The notes below the pieces were generated by a model. It made no database searches, was not told the origin of the DNA, and saw only the letters and a program-made list of their open reading frames with translations. From contig NZ_QEOL01000020.1 of the NCBI RefSeq assembly GCF_003096715.1, forward strand, positions 1 through 64,000: 64,000 nucleotides of DNA, in the 5' to 3' direction. A program made the translations under genes and the position numbers. Of this stretch, positions 1 to 8,989 are shown one piece after another. The DNA comes from Paraburkholderia silvatlantica. Its GTDB lineage: Bacteria; Pseudomonadota; Gammaproteobacteria; Burkholderiales; Burkholderiaceae. Position 1 is the stretch's first letter. Each line of letters opens with the position of its first letter.

Positions 1-20
1 GTGTGAGCGGCTTTCTTTTG

Positions 21-73
21 CCTACTTTTCTTTGCCGCTGCAAAGAAAAGTAGGTGCCGCCCCGCACAGGGGC
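21..73. repeat. Tandem hairpin extragenic repeat of Burkholderia type
   Basis: Two inverted repeats follow each other. The first has perfect 15-base arms at 21-35 and 40-54 around a 4-base loop, pairing CCTACTTTTCTTTGC with its complement. The second pairs GCCCC (59-63) with GGGGC (69-73) around GCACA. From memory this unit recurs between genes in Burkholderia and Paraburkholderia genomes; that is recall, not a search. It lies just past the 3' end of the acyltransferase and could act as a transcript 3' stabiliser or terminator. Confidence 0.7.
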
Positions 74-129
74 AACGCCTGCGTCCCGACGCGAATTCAA
101 GGAAAGGCCAAAACAGCAATGAGTGGCGA

Positions 130-1320
130 TCAAGCGTTGCTACCCCGCTTCCTGAGCCGAGCAGCAGCACCAAGAGCAGGCTTCTCGAAGAGCCGATAGA
201 ACACCCATGCAACGGGAATCACGCCGAGCGTAAACCCAAACGACGGCCAGATCGAAGTCTGCAACGCAGAGCGAAACAGCAGCGACCCGAGCAGCACAAA
301 GAGCGGCAAGTGAATGAGATAGAGCGAATAGCTGAAGTCACCGATTTTGGAGAACAGCGACTGCAGCAAGCCAGGAGAAGAAACAGCGGGCTGCGCAAGC
401 GCCTTGACGAGATAGCAGGCAAACGCACAAGCCCAGAGCTGGAACGCCCCAAACTGCCCGAAGTGAAACGCCACACAACCGGCCACGGCGAACAGCGCCG
501 CAGCAGGATAGGCAAACCGGAACCCGGAGGAACCGCGCAAGCGCACTTCGGCGATCCACGCGCCGAGCATCCACGAGAACCAGTACGACGTGAAGACGAC
601 GATGTCGTGCCGCTCCAGCGTCAACGCGGATACGGCATTGATGAGGGCCACGGCGGCAAGCACGACAGTCAGTCCGAAACGCCGGCGCGCAGCGAAAAGC
701 AACGGGTACAGCAGGTAAAACTGCACTTCGAGCGAAAGGGTCCAGAGCGCGCCGTTCGAACCATACGTCTTGCCGGCCACGCCCTGCAGCGAAAACAGGT
801 TCACGAAGAAATCGCGCACCCCAATCTCGTTGATCTTGTGGCTCACGGGAAGCAGCGAGAGGCTGACCGAATCCACAGCCAGCGTGAGCAGCAACGCAGC
901 GAGCAGCACCGGATAGATGCGCACGAAGCGGCGAAGCCAGAACTGCCGCGCGTCGAGCCGGAAATCGGGGTTCGAAAAGAGCCGCGCCGCGCCGCTGCGA
1001 TGAATGCAATAGCCGCTGATGACAAAAAAAATCGGCACGCCCGCCGATCCCCACGCAACGGGAAACGTCAGCCACGCGGCAAGGGTACCGGGGCTCGCGA
1101 GGCTGGCATGCAGCTGGTGGAACGCGCCCATGCCGATCCACGTGACCTGGCGGCAATGGAAATACGCCACCAGCAGGGCCGCAAAGCCGCGCAGGGCCTC
1201 GATCAGATGCTCGCCGGCAAGCTCGCGGGCCGCGGCCACGGGCCGCGCCGCAGTGGCAGTTGCTGCGGCAGGCAGGGCGGATGCAGGCGGCATGGCGGTT
1301 TGGAGTACGGGATTGCTCAT
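130..1320 (-). CDS. Acyltransferase 3 family membrane protein (OafA/YrhL-like)
   Basis: Predicted integral inner-membrane O-acyltransferase of 396 residues, about the family's usual length. After a hydrophilic N-terminus rich in Ala and Pro, the motif ALRGFAALLVAYFH gives the family Arg-Gly pair (R44-G45) and the expected catalytic-region His (H55). Many hydrophobic helices follow, ending near a family-typical FEKP segment. Such enzymes acylate surface polysaccharides, lipopolysaccharide or small molecules; the acceptor here cannot be told. The reading frame stays open upstream, but the start MSNPVLQ fits best, because the upstream extension is AT-rich and resembles no family member. No polysaccharide cluster adjoins it except galU about 0.6 kb away on the other strand. 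Confidence 0.88.
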   Translation of the reverse strand: MSNPVLQTAMPPASALPAAATATAARPVAAARELAGEHLIEALRGFAALLVAYFHCRQVTWIGMGAFHQLHASLASPGTLAAWLTFPVAWGSAGVPIFFVISGYCIHRSGAARLFSNPDFRLDARQFWLRRFVRIYPVLLAALLLTLAVDSVSLSLLPVSHKINEIGVRDFFVNLFSLQGVAGKTYGSNGALWTLSLEVQFYLLYPLLFAARRRFGLTVVLAAVALINAVSALTLERHDIVVFTSYWFSWMLGAWIAEVRLRGSSGFRFAYPAAALFAVAGCVAFHFGQFGAFQLWACAFACYLVKALAQPAVSSPGLLQSLFSKIGDFSYSLYLIHLPLFVLLGSLLFRSALQTSIWPSFGFTLGVIPVAWVFYRLFEKPALGAAARLRKRGSNA

Positions 1321-1519
1321 CGGTATCGGCCGGTCCTTGGGGAGAGTACCCCGCGATCTTAGGGGCGCGCGCGCGAGGGAAATAAGCAAAATATTTTCGA
1401 AATGTATTCGTGATGCCATGAGAAATGGAGAAATAAATGAATTGAAAAACAAAGCGGTTTATTTATCGAATTTGGAATGCTAGTTTGAGTGTGATCGACT
1501 ATGGTCGCTGGAGAATCCG

Positions 1520-1663
1520 ATGAACCTGCACTTGCTGGCCGGCGTGGCCGTGCTGTTGATACTCGTAGCAGTGTCCGCGTATCGCGAGGCTTTGCGCAAT
1601 GAGCCCATCCGGCGCGCGCGCACGCGCTCCGGGGCCTTGCCGCCCGTCGACGAAGCCGAGTAG
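1520..1663 (+). CDS. Small single-pass membrane protein, hypothetical
   Basis: A 47-codon ORF starting ATG AAC CTG CAC and ending TAG. A GGAG ribosome-binding site lies about 8 bases upstream of the start. Residues 4-20 (LLAGVAVLLILVAVSAY) form one hydrophobic helix, followed by a basic, Arg-rich stretch and an acidic end, as expected for a small inner-membrane protein with a cytoplasmic tail. It stands alone between the acyltransferase and galU. No family was recognised; function unknown. Confidence 0.5.
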   Translation: MNLHLLAGVAVLLILVAVSAYREALRNEPIRRARTRSGALPPVDEAE

Positions 1664-1927
1664 ACTACGCGCGAACCAACCGCGTCATCGACACAAGACG
1701 GAGCAGGAAATTCATGCCGATCCGTCTGGAATGATTCGATATGAATGGCAATAATTTCCGCTGTTATGCTGGATGCGCGTAATTGGAATTTATTGACTTT
1801 TTTTCTGCCTTAAAAAGCGCTAAACAATCTCATTCAATACAAGAATCTGCCACGGCAGAACCTCGGGGAAGTCGGCTTGCCTCGCTGCGAGACCGAGACT
1901 CAAACGAACGATCTGGGAATGGACATC

Positions 1928-2818
1928 ATGCTGAAAGTAACCAAAGCGGTATTTCCTGTTGCAGGCCTTGGGACGCGCTTCTTGCCCGCCACCAAGGCGA
2001 GCCCGAAGGAAATGCTGCCGATCGTCGACAAGCCGCTCATTCAGTACGCGGTGGAAGAGGCGATCGCCGCGGGGATTACCGAAATGATCTTCGTGACCGG
2101 CCGCAGCAAGCGCGCGATCGAAGACCATTTCGACAAGTCGTATGAGATCGAATGCGAACTCGAAGCCCGCAACAAGCAAAAGCTGCTCGACGTCGTTCGC
2201 AGCATCAAGCCAGCCAACGTGGACTGCTTCTACGTGCGCCAGGCCGAGGCGCTCGGTCTGGGCCACGCCGTGCTGTGCGCGGAAAAGCTCGTGGGCGGTT
2301 CGCCGTTCGCCGTGATTCTCGCGGACGACCTGCTCTACAGCCCCACGCCGGTCATGAAGCAACTCGTGAACACGTTCAATCACTATCACAGCTCGGTGGT
2401 GGGCGTCGAATCGATCGCGCGTGAAAACAGCGCGTCTTACGGCATCGTCGATGGCCGCGAGTGGGAAGAGGATGTGTTCAAGCTGTCTGGCATCGTCGAA
2501 AAGCCGGCGCCGGAAGTCGCGCCGTCGAATCTCGGCGTGGTGGGCCGCTACGTGCTGATGCCCACGATCTTCGAACATCTGCGCGCGCTGAAGCCGGGCG
2601 CAGGCGGCGAGCTTCAGCTCACCGATGCCTTGCAGTCGCTGCTCACTGAAGAACAGGTGCTCGCGTACCGTTACATGGGCACGCGCTTCGACTGCGGCAG
2701 CAAGCTCGGCTACCTCAAGGCGACGGTGGAGTTCGCACTGCGCCATCCGGAGGTCAAGGACGAATTCGAAGCGTATCTGCAAACGCATCTGCCGGCGGCG
2801 CTGCCCGCCGCGGCATAA
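1928..2818 (+). CDS. galU: UTP--glucose-1-phosphate uridylyltransferase
   Basis: Cytoplasmic enzyme joining glucose-1-phosphate and UTP to make UDP-glucose, the sugar donor for exopolysaccharide, lipopolysaccharide core and trehalose synthesis. The 296-residue protein opens MLKVTKAVFPVAGLGTR, the nucleotide-binding G-x-G-T-R loop, then has KEMLPIVDKP, the ILADD metal site, EKPAP, and the VGRYVL and GTRFDCGSK motifs. Length and sequence match Burkholderia GalU throughout. MLKVTK is taken as the start by comparison with remembered homologues; an in-frame MDI start nine bases upstream (1919) is the alternative. It appears monocistronic, with a terminator shortly after the stop. Confidence 0.97.
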   Translation: MLKVTKAVFPVAGLGTRFLPATKASPKEMLPIVDKPLIQYAVEEAIAAGITEMIFVTGRSKRAIEDHFDKSYEIECELEARNKQKLLDVVRSIKPANVDCFYVRQAEALGLGHAVLCAEKLVGGSPFAVILADDLLYSPTPVMKQLVNTFNHYHSSVVGVESIARENSASYGIVDGREWEEDVFKLSGIVEKPAPEVAPSNLGVVGRYVLMPTIFEHLRALKPGAGGELQLTDALQSLLTEEQVLAYRYMGTRFDCGSKLGYLKATVEFALRHPEVKDEFEAYLQTHLPAALPAAA

Positions 2819-2855
2819 AACTCCATAGCGGCATAACCACGCTACGGGGTACTTC

Positions 2856-2886
2856 AAACGCGCGGGCTCGGCGTCCGCGCGTTTTT
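2856..2886 (+). terminator. Rho-independent terminator after galU
   Basis: Perfect stem AACGCGCGG (2857-2865) with CCGCGCGTT (2875-2883), a 9-base loop, and a run of five T at 2882-2886. It lies 38 bases after the galU stop. Confidence 0.85.
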
Positions 2887-3193
2887 CGCCCATCTCGCAT
2901 CACCTCCCCAACCATCCCCCAACCCTGCGCGCGACCTGGCTTTCCTGTGTTCCCGGCACCCCTTTGCAATCGTCACCGGTGTATAACGGCTCTGGCAGGC
3001 ATGCCGAATGCGCGCAACGCGTCGTTTGCGCTCGCGCTGCGTGGCGGGCCGCTCGTGCGGCGGCCATGCTGCGTGAATATTCCAACGATTCTGTACGGCA
3101 TTCCGGGCCGGTTTGGCTCGGGGAACTCCCGTAAGTCAACGCGTGTCCGAAGGCCAGAATCCAGACACGCGCTTCATGGAGGAGCAACCGGCC
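2887..3193. other. Upstream region of the S53 peptidase gene
   Basis: About 300 bases without a convincing gene. Weak reading frames run through it, including an in-frame upstream extension of the peptidase. A GGAGGAG ribosome-binding site at 3178-3184 marks the downstream start. No clear promoter or operator was recognised. Confidence 0.5.
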
Positions 3194-4831
3194 ATGACCA
3201 GGCACCTTCCCGTGGCAGGCAGTGAACATCCCGCGCCCGCTGGCGCGCAGTGCGTCGGCGCTTGCGACCCGGCGGAGCGCTTCAGGATCGTGCTGATCCT
3301 GCGGCGTCAGGCTTCGGCGGAGTTCCACGAGCTGGTGGACCGGCTCACCGCGAACGATCCTGCCGCGCAGCCGGTTTCCCGCAAGGACTACGAGCAGCGC
3401 TTTGGCGCGAGCGCTGGCGATATCGAGCGTGTCAAGCAGTTCGCGAGCGCGCATGGGCTCGCCGTGGATCAGGCCGATGCCTCGGCGCGCCGCGTCGTGC
3501 TCTCGGGCACCGTGCGGCAGTACAACGCCGCCTTCGGCATCGAGCTGCAGCGATTCGAGCATCAGGTCGGCAAAACCACGCATCACTTTCACCAGCCGAG
3601 CGGCCCCCTGCACTTGCCGGAAGACATGCACGAGGTCGTCACCGCCGTGGTCGGGCTCGACAATCGCGCGAAGGCCCAGCCGCACTTTCGCGTTGTGCCG
3701 ACGAGTCTGGCCAGTGCGCCGGCAGACGCGCCGGGCGCACCTGGTGCGCCCATCCGCCCGCCCATCCGCGCCGCGCGCGCGGTGACCCGATCGTTCACGC
3801 CCTTGCAACTCGCGGAGCTTTACAGCTTTCCCGCGGGCGACGGCAGCGGCCAATGCATTGCCCTCATCGAAATGGGCGGCGGATACGACACGGCGGATCT
3901 CAGCGCGTATTTCAAGGAGTTGGGCGTGAGCGCGCCGCGCGTGGAGGACGTCTCCGTCGATCAGGCGACGAACGCGCCGACCGGCGACCCCAACGGCCCC
4001 GACGCCGAAGTCACGCTCGACGTGGAGATCGCCGGTGCGCTGGCGCCGCGCGCGCTCATCGCCGTGTATTTCGCGCCGAACAGCGAGGCGGGTTTCGTGG
4101 ATGCGGTGAGCGCCGCGCTGCACGACAGCCAGCGTAAGCCTTCAGTCATCTCGATCAGCTGGGGCGCGCCGGAGTCGGCATGGTCGCAGCAAACGCTCAG
4201 CGCGCTGAACGACGCGCTGCAAACGGCCGTCGCACTCGGCGTGACCGTGTGCGCGGCTTCGGGCGACAGCGGCTCGTCGGACGGCACGAGCGACGGCGCC
4301 GATCATGTCGACTTTCCTGCATCGAGCCCTTACGCGCTCGGCTGCGGCGGCACGCACATCGCGGCGTCGAACGGACGCATCACGCAGGAAACCGTGTGGA
4401 GCGAAGGCGAAAACGGCGCGACCGGCGGCGGCATAAGCGCGACGTTTGCGCTGCCGGATTGGCAAAAAGGACTGCGCGTCGTGCGAAGCAGCGGCGGGGC
4501 GGGCGCGCTGGTGCGGCGCGGCGTGCCCGACGTCGCTGGCGACGCCGATCCCGCCACGGGCTACGAGGTGCGCGTGGCGGGCGCGGACACGGTGGTGGGC
4601 GGCACGAGCGCCGTTGCGCCACTGTGGGCGGCGCTGATCGCGCGCATCAACGCGGCGCGCGGCACGCCCGTGGGCTTCGCGAACGCGAAGCTCTATGCGC
4701 AGCCGGGTGCCTTCAACGACGTGACGATCGGCAGCAATGGCGACTTCTCGGCGGCGCCGGGCTGGGACGCCTGCACGGGCCTCGGCACGCCGGTGGGCAG
4801 CAAGGTGGCAACCGCGCTCGGCTCGGCGTAG
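3194..4831 (+). CDS. S53 family serine peptidase (sedolisin/kumamolisin type)
   Basis: An acid-type serine-carboxyl endopeptidase of 545 residues. Residues ~30-160 form the pro-kumamolisin activation domain, normally cleaved off on maturation. The catalytic domain follows an Ala/Pro linker. All active-site positions are visible: Glu272 and Asp276 in AEVTLD, oxyanion Asp358 in SGDSGS, and nucleophile Ser472 in GGTSAVAP. The C-terminal FNDVTIG...GWDACTG segment fits the calcium site. No classical signal peptide is seen, so export, if any, is by another route. The start MTRHLP is chosen because GGAGGAG lies about 9 bases upstream; the frame is open 81 bases further. An S10 peptidase gene follows 136 bases downstream on the same strand. 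Confidence 0.93.
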   Translation: MTRHLPVAGSEHPAPAGAQCVGACDPAERFRIVLILRRQASAEFHELVDRLTANDPAAQPVSRKDYEQRFGASAGDIERVKQFASAHGLAVDQADASARRVVLSGTVRQYNAAFGIELQRFEHQVGKTTHHFHQPSGPLHLPEDMHEVVTAVVGLDNRAKAQPHFRVVPTSLASAPADAPGAPGAPIRPPIRAARAVTRSFTPLQLAELYSFPAGDGSGQCIALIEMGGGYDTADLSAYFKELGVSAPRVEDVSVDQATNAPTGDPNGPDAEVTLDVEIAGALAPRALIAVYFAPNSEAGFVDAVSAALHDSQRKPSVISISWGAPESAWSQQTLSALNDALQTAVALGVTVCAASGDSGSSDGTSDGADHVDFPASSPYALGCGGTHIAASNGRITQETVWSEGENGATGGGISATFALPDWQKGLRVVRSSGGAGALVRRGVPDVAGDADPATGYEVRVAGADTVVGGTSAVAPLWAALIARINAARGTPVGFANAKLYAQPGAFNDVTIGSNGDFSAAPGWDACTGLGTPVGSKVATALGSA

Positions 4832-4967
4832 GATGAGCGCGGCGCGCCGCTGCGGCCCGAGCTGAGCACAAGAGGCAAGCGGCGGGCGCGATGCGGGTTG
4901 CATGAGAGGTTGCATTCGAAGTTGCATTCACTGTCTCAAACGCGAACACTCAGAAAGTGGAGACGAC

Positions 4968-6641
4968 ATGAACGACGAAGCGCAGTCCACCAAGGGCAAC
5001 GGCGGCGCTCAAGGGGCCAGTCCCGCGAGCGGCAACGGCAAGCATCGCTCCCAGGCCGACCAGCCGTGCTTCGATCCCACCGCTTACGGCAACGGTCCCG
5101 ACGATTTCGTCACCGACATGACGGAGAACGCCGCGATCACGCATCACGCCATCCAGATCGGCAAGGAAGTCATTGCCTATACGGCGACGGCGGGTCACCT
5201 CGTGACCGTCGATCCGGGCAGTTCGCAGCCCGACGCCAAAATCTTCTACGTGGCGTTCACGAAGGACGGCGTGCAGGCGCAGGACCGTCCCGTCACGTTC
5301 TTCTACAATGGCGGCCCGGGCTCTTCTTCCGTGTTCGTGCTGCTCGGCTCGTTCGCGCCAAAGCGCATCAAGACCTCGATGCCGGGCTTCACGCCGCCCG
5401 CGCCCTATACGCTCGAAGACAATCCGGACAGCCTGCTCGACAAGAGCGACCTCATCTTCATCAATCCGGTGGGCACGGGTTATTCGGCCGCGATTGCGCC
5501 GCATCACAATCGCGACTTCTGGGGCGTGGACCAGGACGCGGATTCGCTCAAGCAATTCATCAAGCGCTATCTCACGGCGAACGATCGCTGGAATTCGCCC
5601 AAGTTTCTCTATGGCGAATCGTATGGCACGGCGCGTAGTTGCGTGCTGGCCTACCGGCTGCACGAGGATGGCGTGGATCTGAACGGCATCACGCTGCAGT
5701 CGTCGATTCTCGATTACACGCAAAGCGGCAATCCAGTGGGCGCGCTGCCCACGGCGGCCGCCGACGCGTGGTACCACAAGCGTCTCGGCGTGACGCCCGC
5801 GCCGACCGACTTGCAGGCGTTCGCCGCGCAGGTCGCGCAATTCGCGCGCACCGATTATCTGCAGGCGCTCTCGAAGTTTCCCGATCCGAACGACAAGCGC
5901 ATTCCGGCGACGCTCAAGACCTTGTCGCAATACACGGGCATCGACACGCAAACGCTCGAGTCGTGGAATCTCGACATCGCCTCGTACGACAGCCGCGGCA
6001 ATTCGCTTTTTCTGACGACGCTCCTGAAGGACAAGGGCGTGGCGCTCGGCTCGTACGACGGCCGCGTGACCGCCATCGACACGGGCATTGCCGGCAGCAT
6101 CGACCCCAACTCGGGCGGCAACGATCCCACCATGACGGCAGTGAGCGGCGTCTATACGGCGATGTGGAACAGCTACCTGAACGAGCAGCTCAAGTTCCGC
6201 ACGAACTCGTCGTTCACGGACCTGAACGACCAGGCGTTCAAGAACTGGAACTTCGGCCATATCGATCCGACGGGCGCGCAAAAGGGCGTGGACGCGCAGG
6301 GCAATATCGTGCTCTACACGGCCGGCGATCTCGCCGCGGTGATGGCGCTGAATCCGGATCTGCGCGTGCTTTCGGCGAACGGCTACTACGACTTCGTCAC
6401 GCCGTTCTACCAGACCGTGATCGACCTGCAGAAGATGCCGCTTCTCGACCAGAAGGTGCGCGACAACCTGAGCGCGCGCTTCTATCCCTCGGGGCACATG
6501 GTGTATCTCGACGCCGGCTCACGCACGGCGCTCAAGGCCGACCTCGCGAAGCTCTATCAGGTCGCCGTGACGGACCGCCCCGCGGTGGCGCGCATTCGCG
6601 CGCTCCAGCGCATGAGCACGATGAGCGCCATGCATCATTGA
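4968..6641 (+). CDS. S10 family serine carboxypeptidase-like protein
   Basis: Alpha/beta-hydrolase peptidase of 557 residues in the serine carboxypeptidase family, which removes C-terminal residues and usually works at acid pH. The oxyanion segment NGGPGSSS is near residue 115. The catalytic triad is visible as Ser218 (YGESYG), Asp475 (GYYDFVTP) and His510 (PSGHMVYLD). The N-terminal ~35 residues are hydrophilic and low in complexity, with no signal peptide. The start MNDEAQ has GGAG about 8 bases upstream (4960); an upstream in-frame ATG (4902) would add a Cys-rich 22-residue stretch and is less likely. Its position after an S53 endopeptidase suggests that the two degrade the same acid-exposed substrates; this is inference. 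Confidence 0.9.
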   Translation: MNDEAQSTKGNGGAQGASPASGNGKHRSQADQPCFDPTAYGNGPDDFVTDMTENAAITHHAIQIGKEVIAYTATAGHLVTVDPGSSQPDAKIFYVAFTKDGVQAQDRPVTFFYNGGPGSSSVFVLLGSFAPKRIKTSMPGFTPPAPYTLEDNPDSLLDKSDLIFINPVGTGYSAAIAPHHNRDFWGVDQDADSLKQFIKRYLTANDRWNSPKFLYGESYGTARSCVLAYRLHEDGVDLNGITLQSSILDYTQSGNPVGALPTAAADAWYHKRLGVTPAPTDLQAFAAQVAQFARTDYLQALSKFPDPNDKRIPATLKTLSQYTGIDTQTLESWNLDIASYDSRGNSLFLTTLLKDKGVALGSYDGRVTAIDTGIAGSIDPNSGGNDPTMTAVSGVYTAMWNSYLNEQLKFRTNSSFTDLNDQAFKNWNFGHIDPTGAQKGVDAQGNIVLYTAGDLAAVMALNPDLRVLSANGYYDFVTPFYQTVIDLQKMPLLDQKVRDNLSARFYPSGHMVYLDAGSRTALKADLAKLYQVAVTDRPAVARIRALQRMSTMSAMHH

Positions 6642-6684
6642 ATTTTTTGCCGGCGCCGGCGCCAGCACAGGCGTTTGCACGCGG

Positions 6685-7209
6685 TCATGGCGTGCGCCCT
6701 TGCGCCATGGCTTCGAGACACGCGCGCGCGTCGCCCTGCACGAGACGCGCCGCGCACGCGATCATCAGGTTCCTGGCGAGGCCGAAATCTTCCACCAGAT
6801 AGCCGCGTTCGCACACGCGCCCTTGCGCGTCGGGCACGGAAGGCACGCGTTCGATGAGCGTGCCTTCGTCGGTTGAGTAGGCCCAGATTTCCTTGCCTAG
6901 CGCGGCCGCATAGCCGATCTCGAAAGCGGTGCCGGAGTCGGGCTCGCCGGGGCCTCGAAAGTCGTTGACGTTTGCCATCACGATATCGGCGGCGCGGATC
7001 GATTCGACGTTCGCGCGATAGATCCACGCGGCCTGGCGCGGGCCGTCGAGGTCCGAGGGCGCCTGCGCGTCGAGCGGATAAACGCCCTCGAAGCCGAATT
7101 CCGCGCACGCGGCGACGAGGCGTGCGCCGTGCTCGAGCGCGTCGCGCCGGAAGACGTCGAAGCCGGCGAGATACACGCGCGGGCGGCGGGGCAGCGGGGT
7201 CGAATTCAT
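6685..7209 (-). CDS. Nucleoside 2-deoxyribosyltransferase family protein
   Basis: A 174-residue enzyme. The opening RVYLAGFDVF and the motifs IRAADIVMANVNDFRGP and SGTAFEIGYAAALGK are the nucleoside 2-deoxyribosyltransferase signature; the Glu in TAFEIGYA is the expected catalytic nucleophile. These enzymes swap the base on deoxynucleosides, or in relatives hydrolyse the glycosidic bond, in purine/pyrimidine salvage. Length is typical. It converges on the S10 peptidase gene and is divergent from the reductase gene. No operon partner is evident. Confidence 0.88.
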   Translation of the reverse strand: MNSTPLPRRPRVYLAGFDVFRRDALEHGARLVAACAEFGFEGVYPLDAQAPSDLDGPRQAAWIYRANVESIRAADIVMANVNDFRGPGEPDSGTAFEIGYAAALGKEIWAYSTDEGTLIERVPSVPDAQGRVCERGYLVEDFGLARNLMIACAARLVQGDARACLEAMAQGRTP

Positions 7210-7516
7210 GGCGCGCGATTCTCCAGTGCAAGGGGGGCGTCGAGACCCGGTTCCACGATTCTAGCGCCAGGCCCGCTCAACGAGGTTTTGTGCTCCTTCG
7301 AAGTCCCGAGCAATATCCTCATGCCTGCGCCGGACGATCGCGCCTTCGACCAGGCGCGGCGTGCACCTGCAAACCATGAGATGATCTCGATCCTGGCGCG
7401 GCGGACGGCGCGGGCAATCCATTGACGCGAGGGTTCAAGCGCGTATGAGTCGTGGCCGCCGATGCGCGCAGTGAATCCATTAACGTTGCAGTAAGCGGGA
7501 AAATGCGGGAGCGGAC
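7210..7516. other. Divergent intergenic region, no gene seen
   Basis: Separates the deoxyribosyltransferase gene (minus) from the reductase gene (plus), so it should hold both promoters. Nothing diagnostic was recognised: no clear hairpin, operator palindrome or well-spaced promoter. Confidence 0.5.
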
Positions 7517-8758
7517 ATGCAGGAAAACGGCAGCACGGTGGTGATCGTTGGGGCAGGGCACGCAGGCGGCAACGCCGCGGCGCTGCTGCGGCAATATGGG
7601 TTCGGCGGCCGCGTCGTGCTGGTCGGCGCAGAACCGGTGCCGCCTTATCACCGGCCGCCGCTCAGCAAAACCTATTTGAAGGGCGAGGCCGACCTCGAGC
7701 GCCTGTGGCTCAAACCGCGCGCGTTCTACGACGAGCAGCGCATCGAGCTTACGCTCGGCGCGAGCGCGCAGTCGCTCGACCGCGCGAGCCGCACGCTCAC
7801 GCTCGCCGACGGCAGCCAGCTTCAATACGACAAGCTGATTCTCGCCACCGGCTCGACGCCGCGCGTGTTGACGGTGCCGGGCCACGATCTCGCCGGCGTG
7901 ATCGCGCTGCGCTCGCTCGCCGACGCGGATGGGCTGCGCGAGCGCGTGAAGCCGGGCGCGAAGCTCGTGGTGATCGGCGCCGGGTATATCGGCCTCGAAG
8001 CGGCAGCGGCGGCGCGCCAGCTCGGCCACGCGGTCACCGTGCTCGAAGCCGCGCCGCGCGTGCTGGGCCGCGTGACGGGCGAGACCGTTTCCACGTTCTA
8101 CGCGAACGAGCATCGCGCGCAGGGCGTGGAACTGCGCCTGAACGCGAAGATCGAGGCGCTCGTGGGCGAGGGCGGCAAACTCACCGGCGTGAAGCTGGCG
8201 GACGGCGAGATCGTACCCGCCACGCTTGCACTGGTGGGCATCGGCATCCTGCCGAACGAGGCGCTCGCGAAAGCGGCGGGCATCACGTGCGCCGACGGCA
8301 TCCAGGTGGACGACGACGCGCGCACGAACGACCCGGACGTCTTTGCGATCGGCGATTGCGCGCACCGGCCGCTTGCGCACTATGGCCGCGCGGGGCGCCT
8401 GGAGAGCGTGCACAACGCGGTGGAGCAGGCGAAGCTCGCGGCCGCCGCGATCGTCGGCAAGCCGCGTCCTGCGTGCGACGCGCCGTGGTTCTGGTCCGAT
8501 CAGTACGACCTCAAGCTGCAGACGGTGGGCCTGCTCGAAGGCTATGACGAGGCCATCGTGCGCGGCGACCCCGGCGCACGGCGCTTCGCGGTGTACTACC
8601 TGAAGGAGCGCGTGCTGCTCGCGGTCGACGCCGTCAATTCGATGCCCGATTTCCTGTGCGGCAAGAAGCTCGTGGGCAAGGGCATGAAGCTCGATCTCGA
8701 TGCGCTGCGCGATCCGGCCACGGACATGGGCAAATTTGCCGCGGCGGCGCTCGCCTGA
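7517..8758 (+). CDS. FAD-dependent NAD(P)H:ferredoxin/rubredoxin reductase
   Basis: Flavoprotein of 413 residues that probably passes electrons from NAD(P)H to a ferredoxin or rubredoxin partner of an oxygenase or P450. An FAD-binding Rossmann motif (VIVGAGHAGGNAA) is at the N-terminus. KLILATGSTPR and the second dinucleotide fold VIGAGYIGLEAAAAAR (near residue 155) bind NAD(P)H. VFAIGDCA is the conserved FAD-contact motif. The C-terminal ~85 residues are the reductase C domain of the putidaredoxin-reductase type. No ferredoxin or oxygenase gene is adjacent, so the partner is unknown. Confidence 0.9.
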   Translation: MQENGSTVVIVGAGHAGGNAAALLRQYGFGGRVVLVGAEPVPPYHRPPLSKTYLKGEADLERLWLKPRAFYDEQRIELTLGASAQSLDRASRTLTLADGSQLQYDKLILATGSTPRVLTVPGHDLAGVIALRSLADADGLRERVKPGAKLVVIGAGYIGLEAAAAARQLGHAVTVLEAAPRVLGRVTGETVSTFYANEHRAQGVELRLNAKIEALVGEGGKLTGVKLADGEIVPATLALVGIGILPNEALAKAAGITCADGIQVDDDARTNDPDVFAIGDCAHRPLAHYGRAGRLESVHNAVEQAKLAAAAIVGKPRPACDAPWFWSDQYDLKLQTVGLLEGYDEAIVRGDPGARRFAVYYLKERVLLAVDAVNSMPDFLCGKKLVGKGMKLDLDALRDPATDMGKFAAAALA

Positions 8759-8788
8759 GCGGCAGTCGAACGGCGCGGCCGCCAGTCT

Positions 8789-8848
8789 CGCGCTTTGCCC
8801 CGCGCTTTGCCCCGCGCTTTGCCCCGCGCTTTGATCCGCGCTTTGATC
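8789..8848. repeat. Five-copy 12-base tandem repeat
   Basis: Five uninterrupted 12-base units: three copies of CGCGCTTTGCCC, then two of CGCGCTTTGATC. The array sits 30 bases after the reductase stop and about 140 bases before ugpA, in the only non-coding gap between them. Confidence 0.92.
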
Positions 8849-8989
8849 CGCATTGTCACGCGTCTCGGCTAGAATGCGAACGCGGCGCCGCCCATAGGGT
8901 GGCCAAATCGGCGGTTCAATTCGATCAACAAGCCGCGTGAACCGGTGTTCGCGCCCGTCCGGACGCCGCCGCTCGAGGAGAGTGACGCA

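Noticed and set aside
310..1362. 350-codon plus-strand frame
   Set aside because: Antisense of the acyltransferase; composition is Arg/Glu/His-rich, as expected for a reverse frame of GC-rich DNA.
6642..6684. GC palindrome between the S10 peptidase and deoxyribosyltransferase genes as terminator
   Set aside because: The T-run lies on the wrong side of the stem for either gene.
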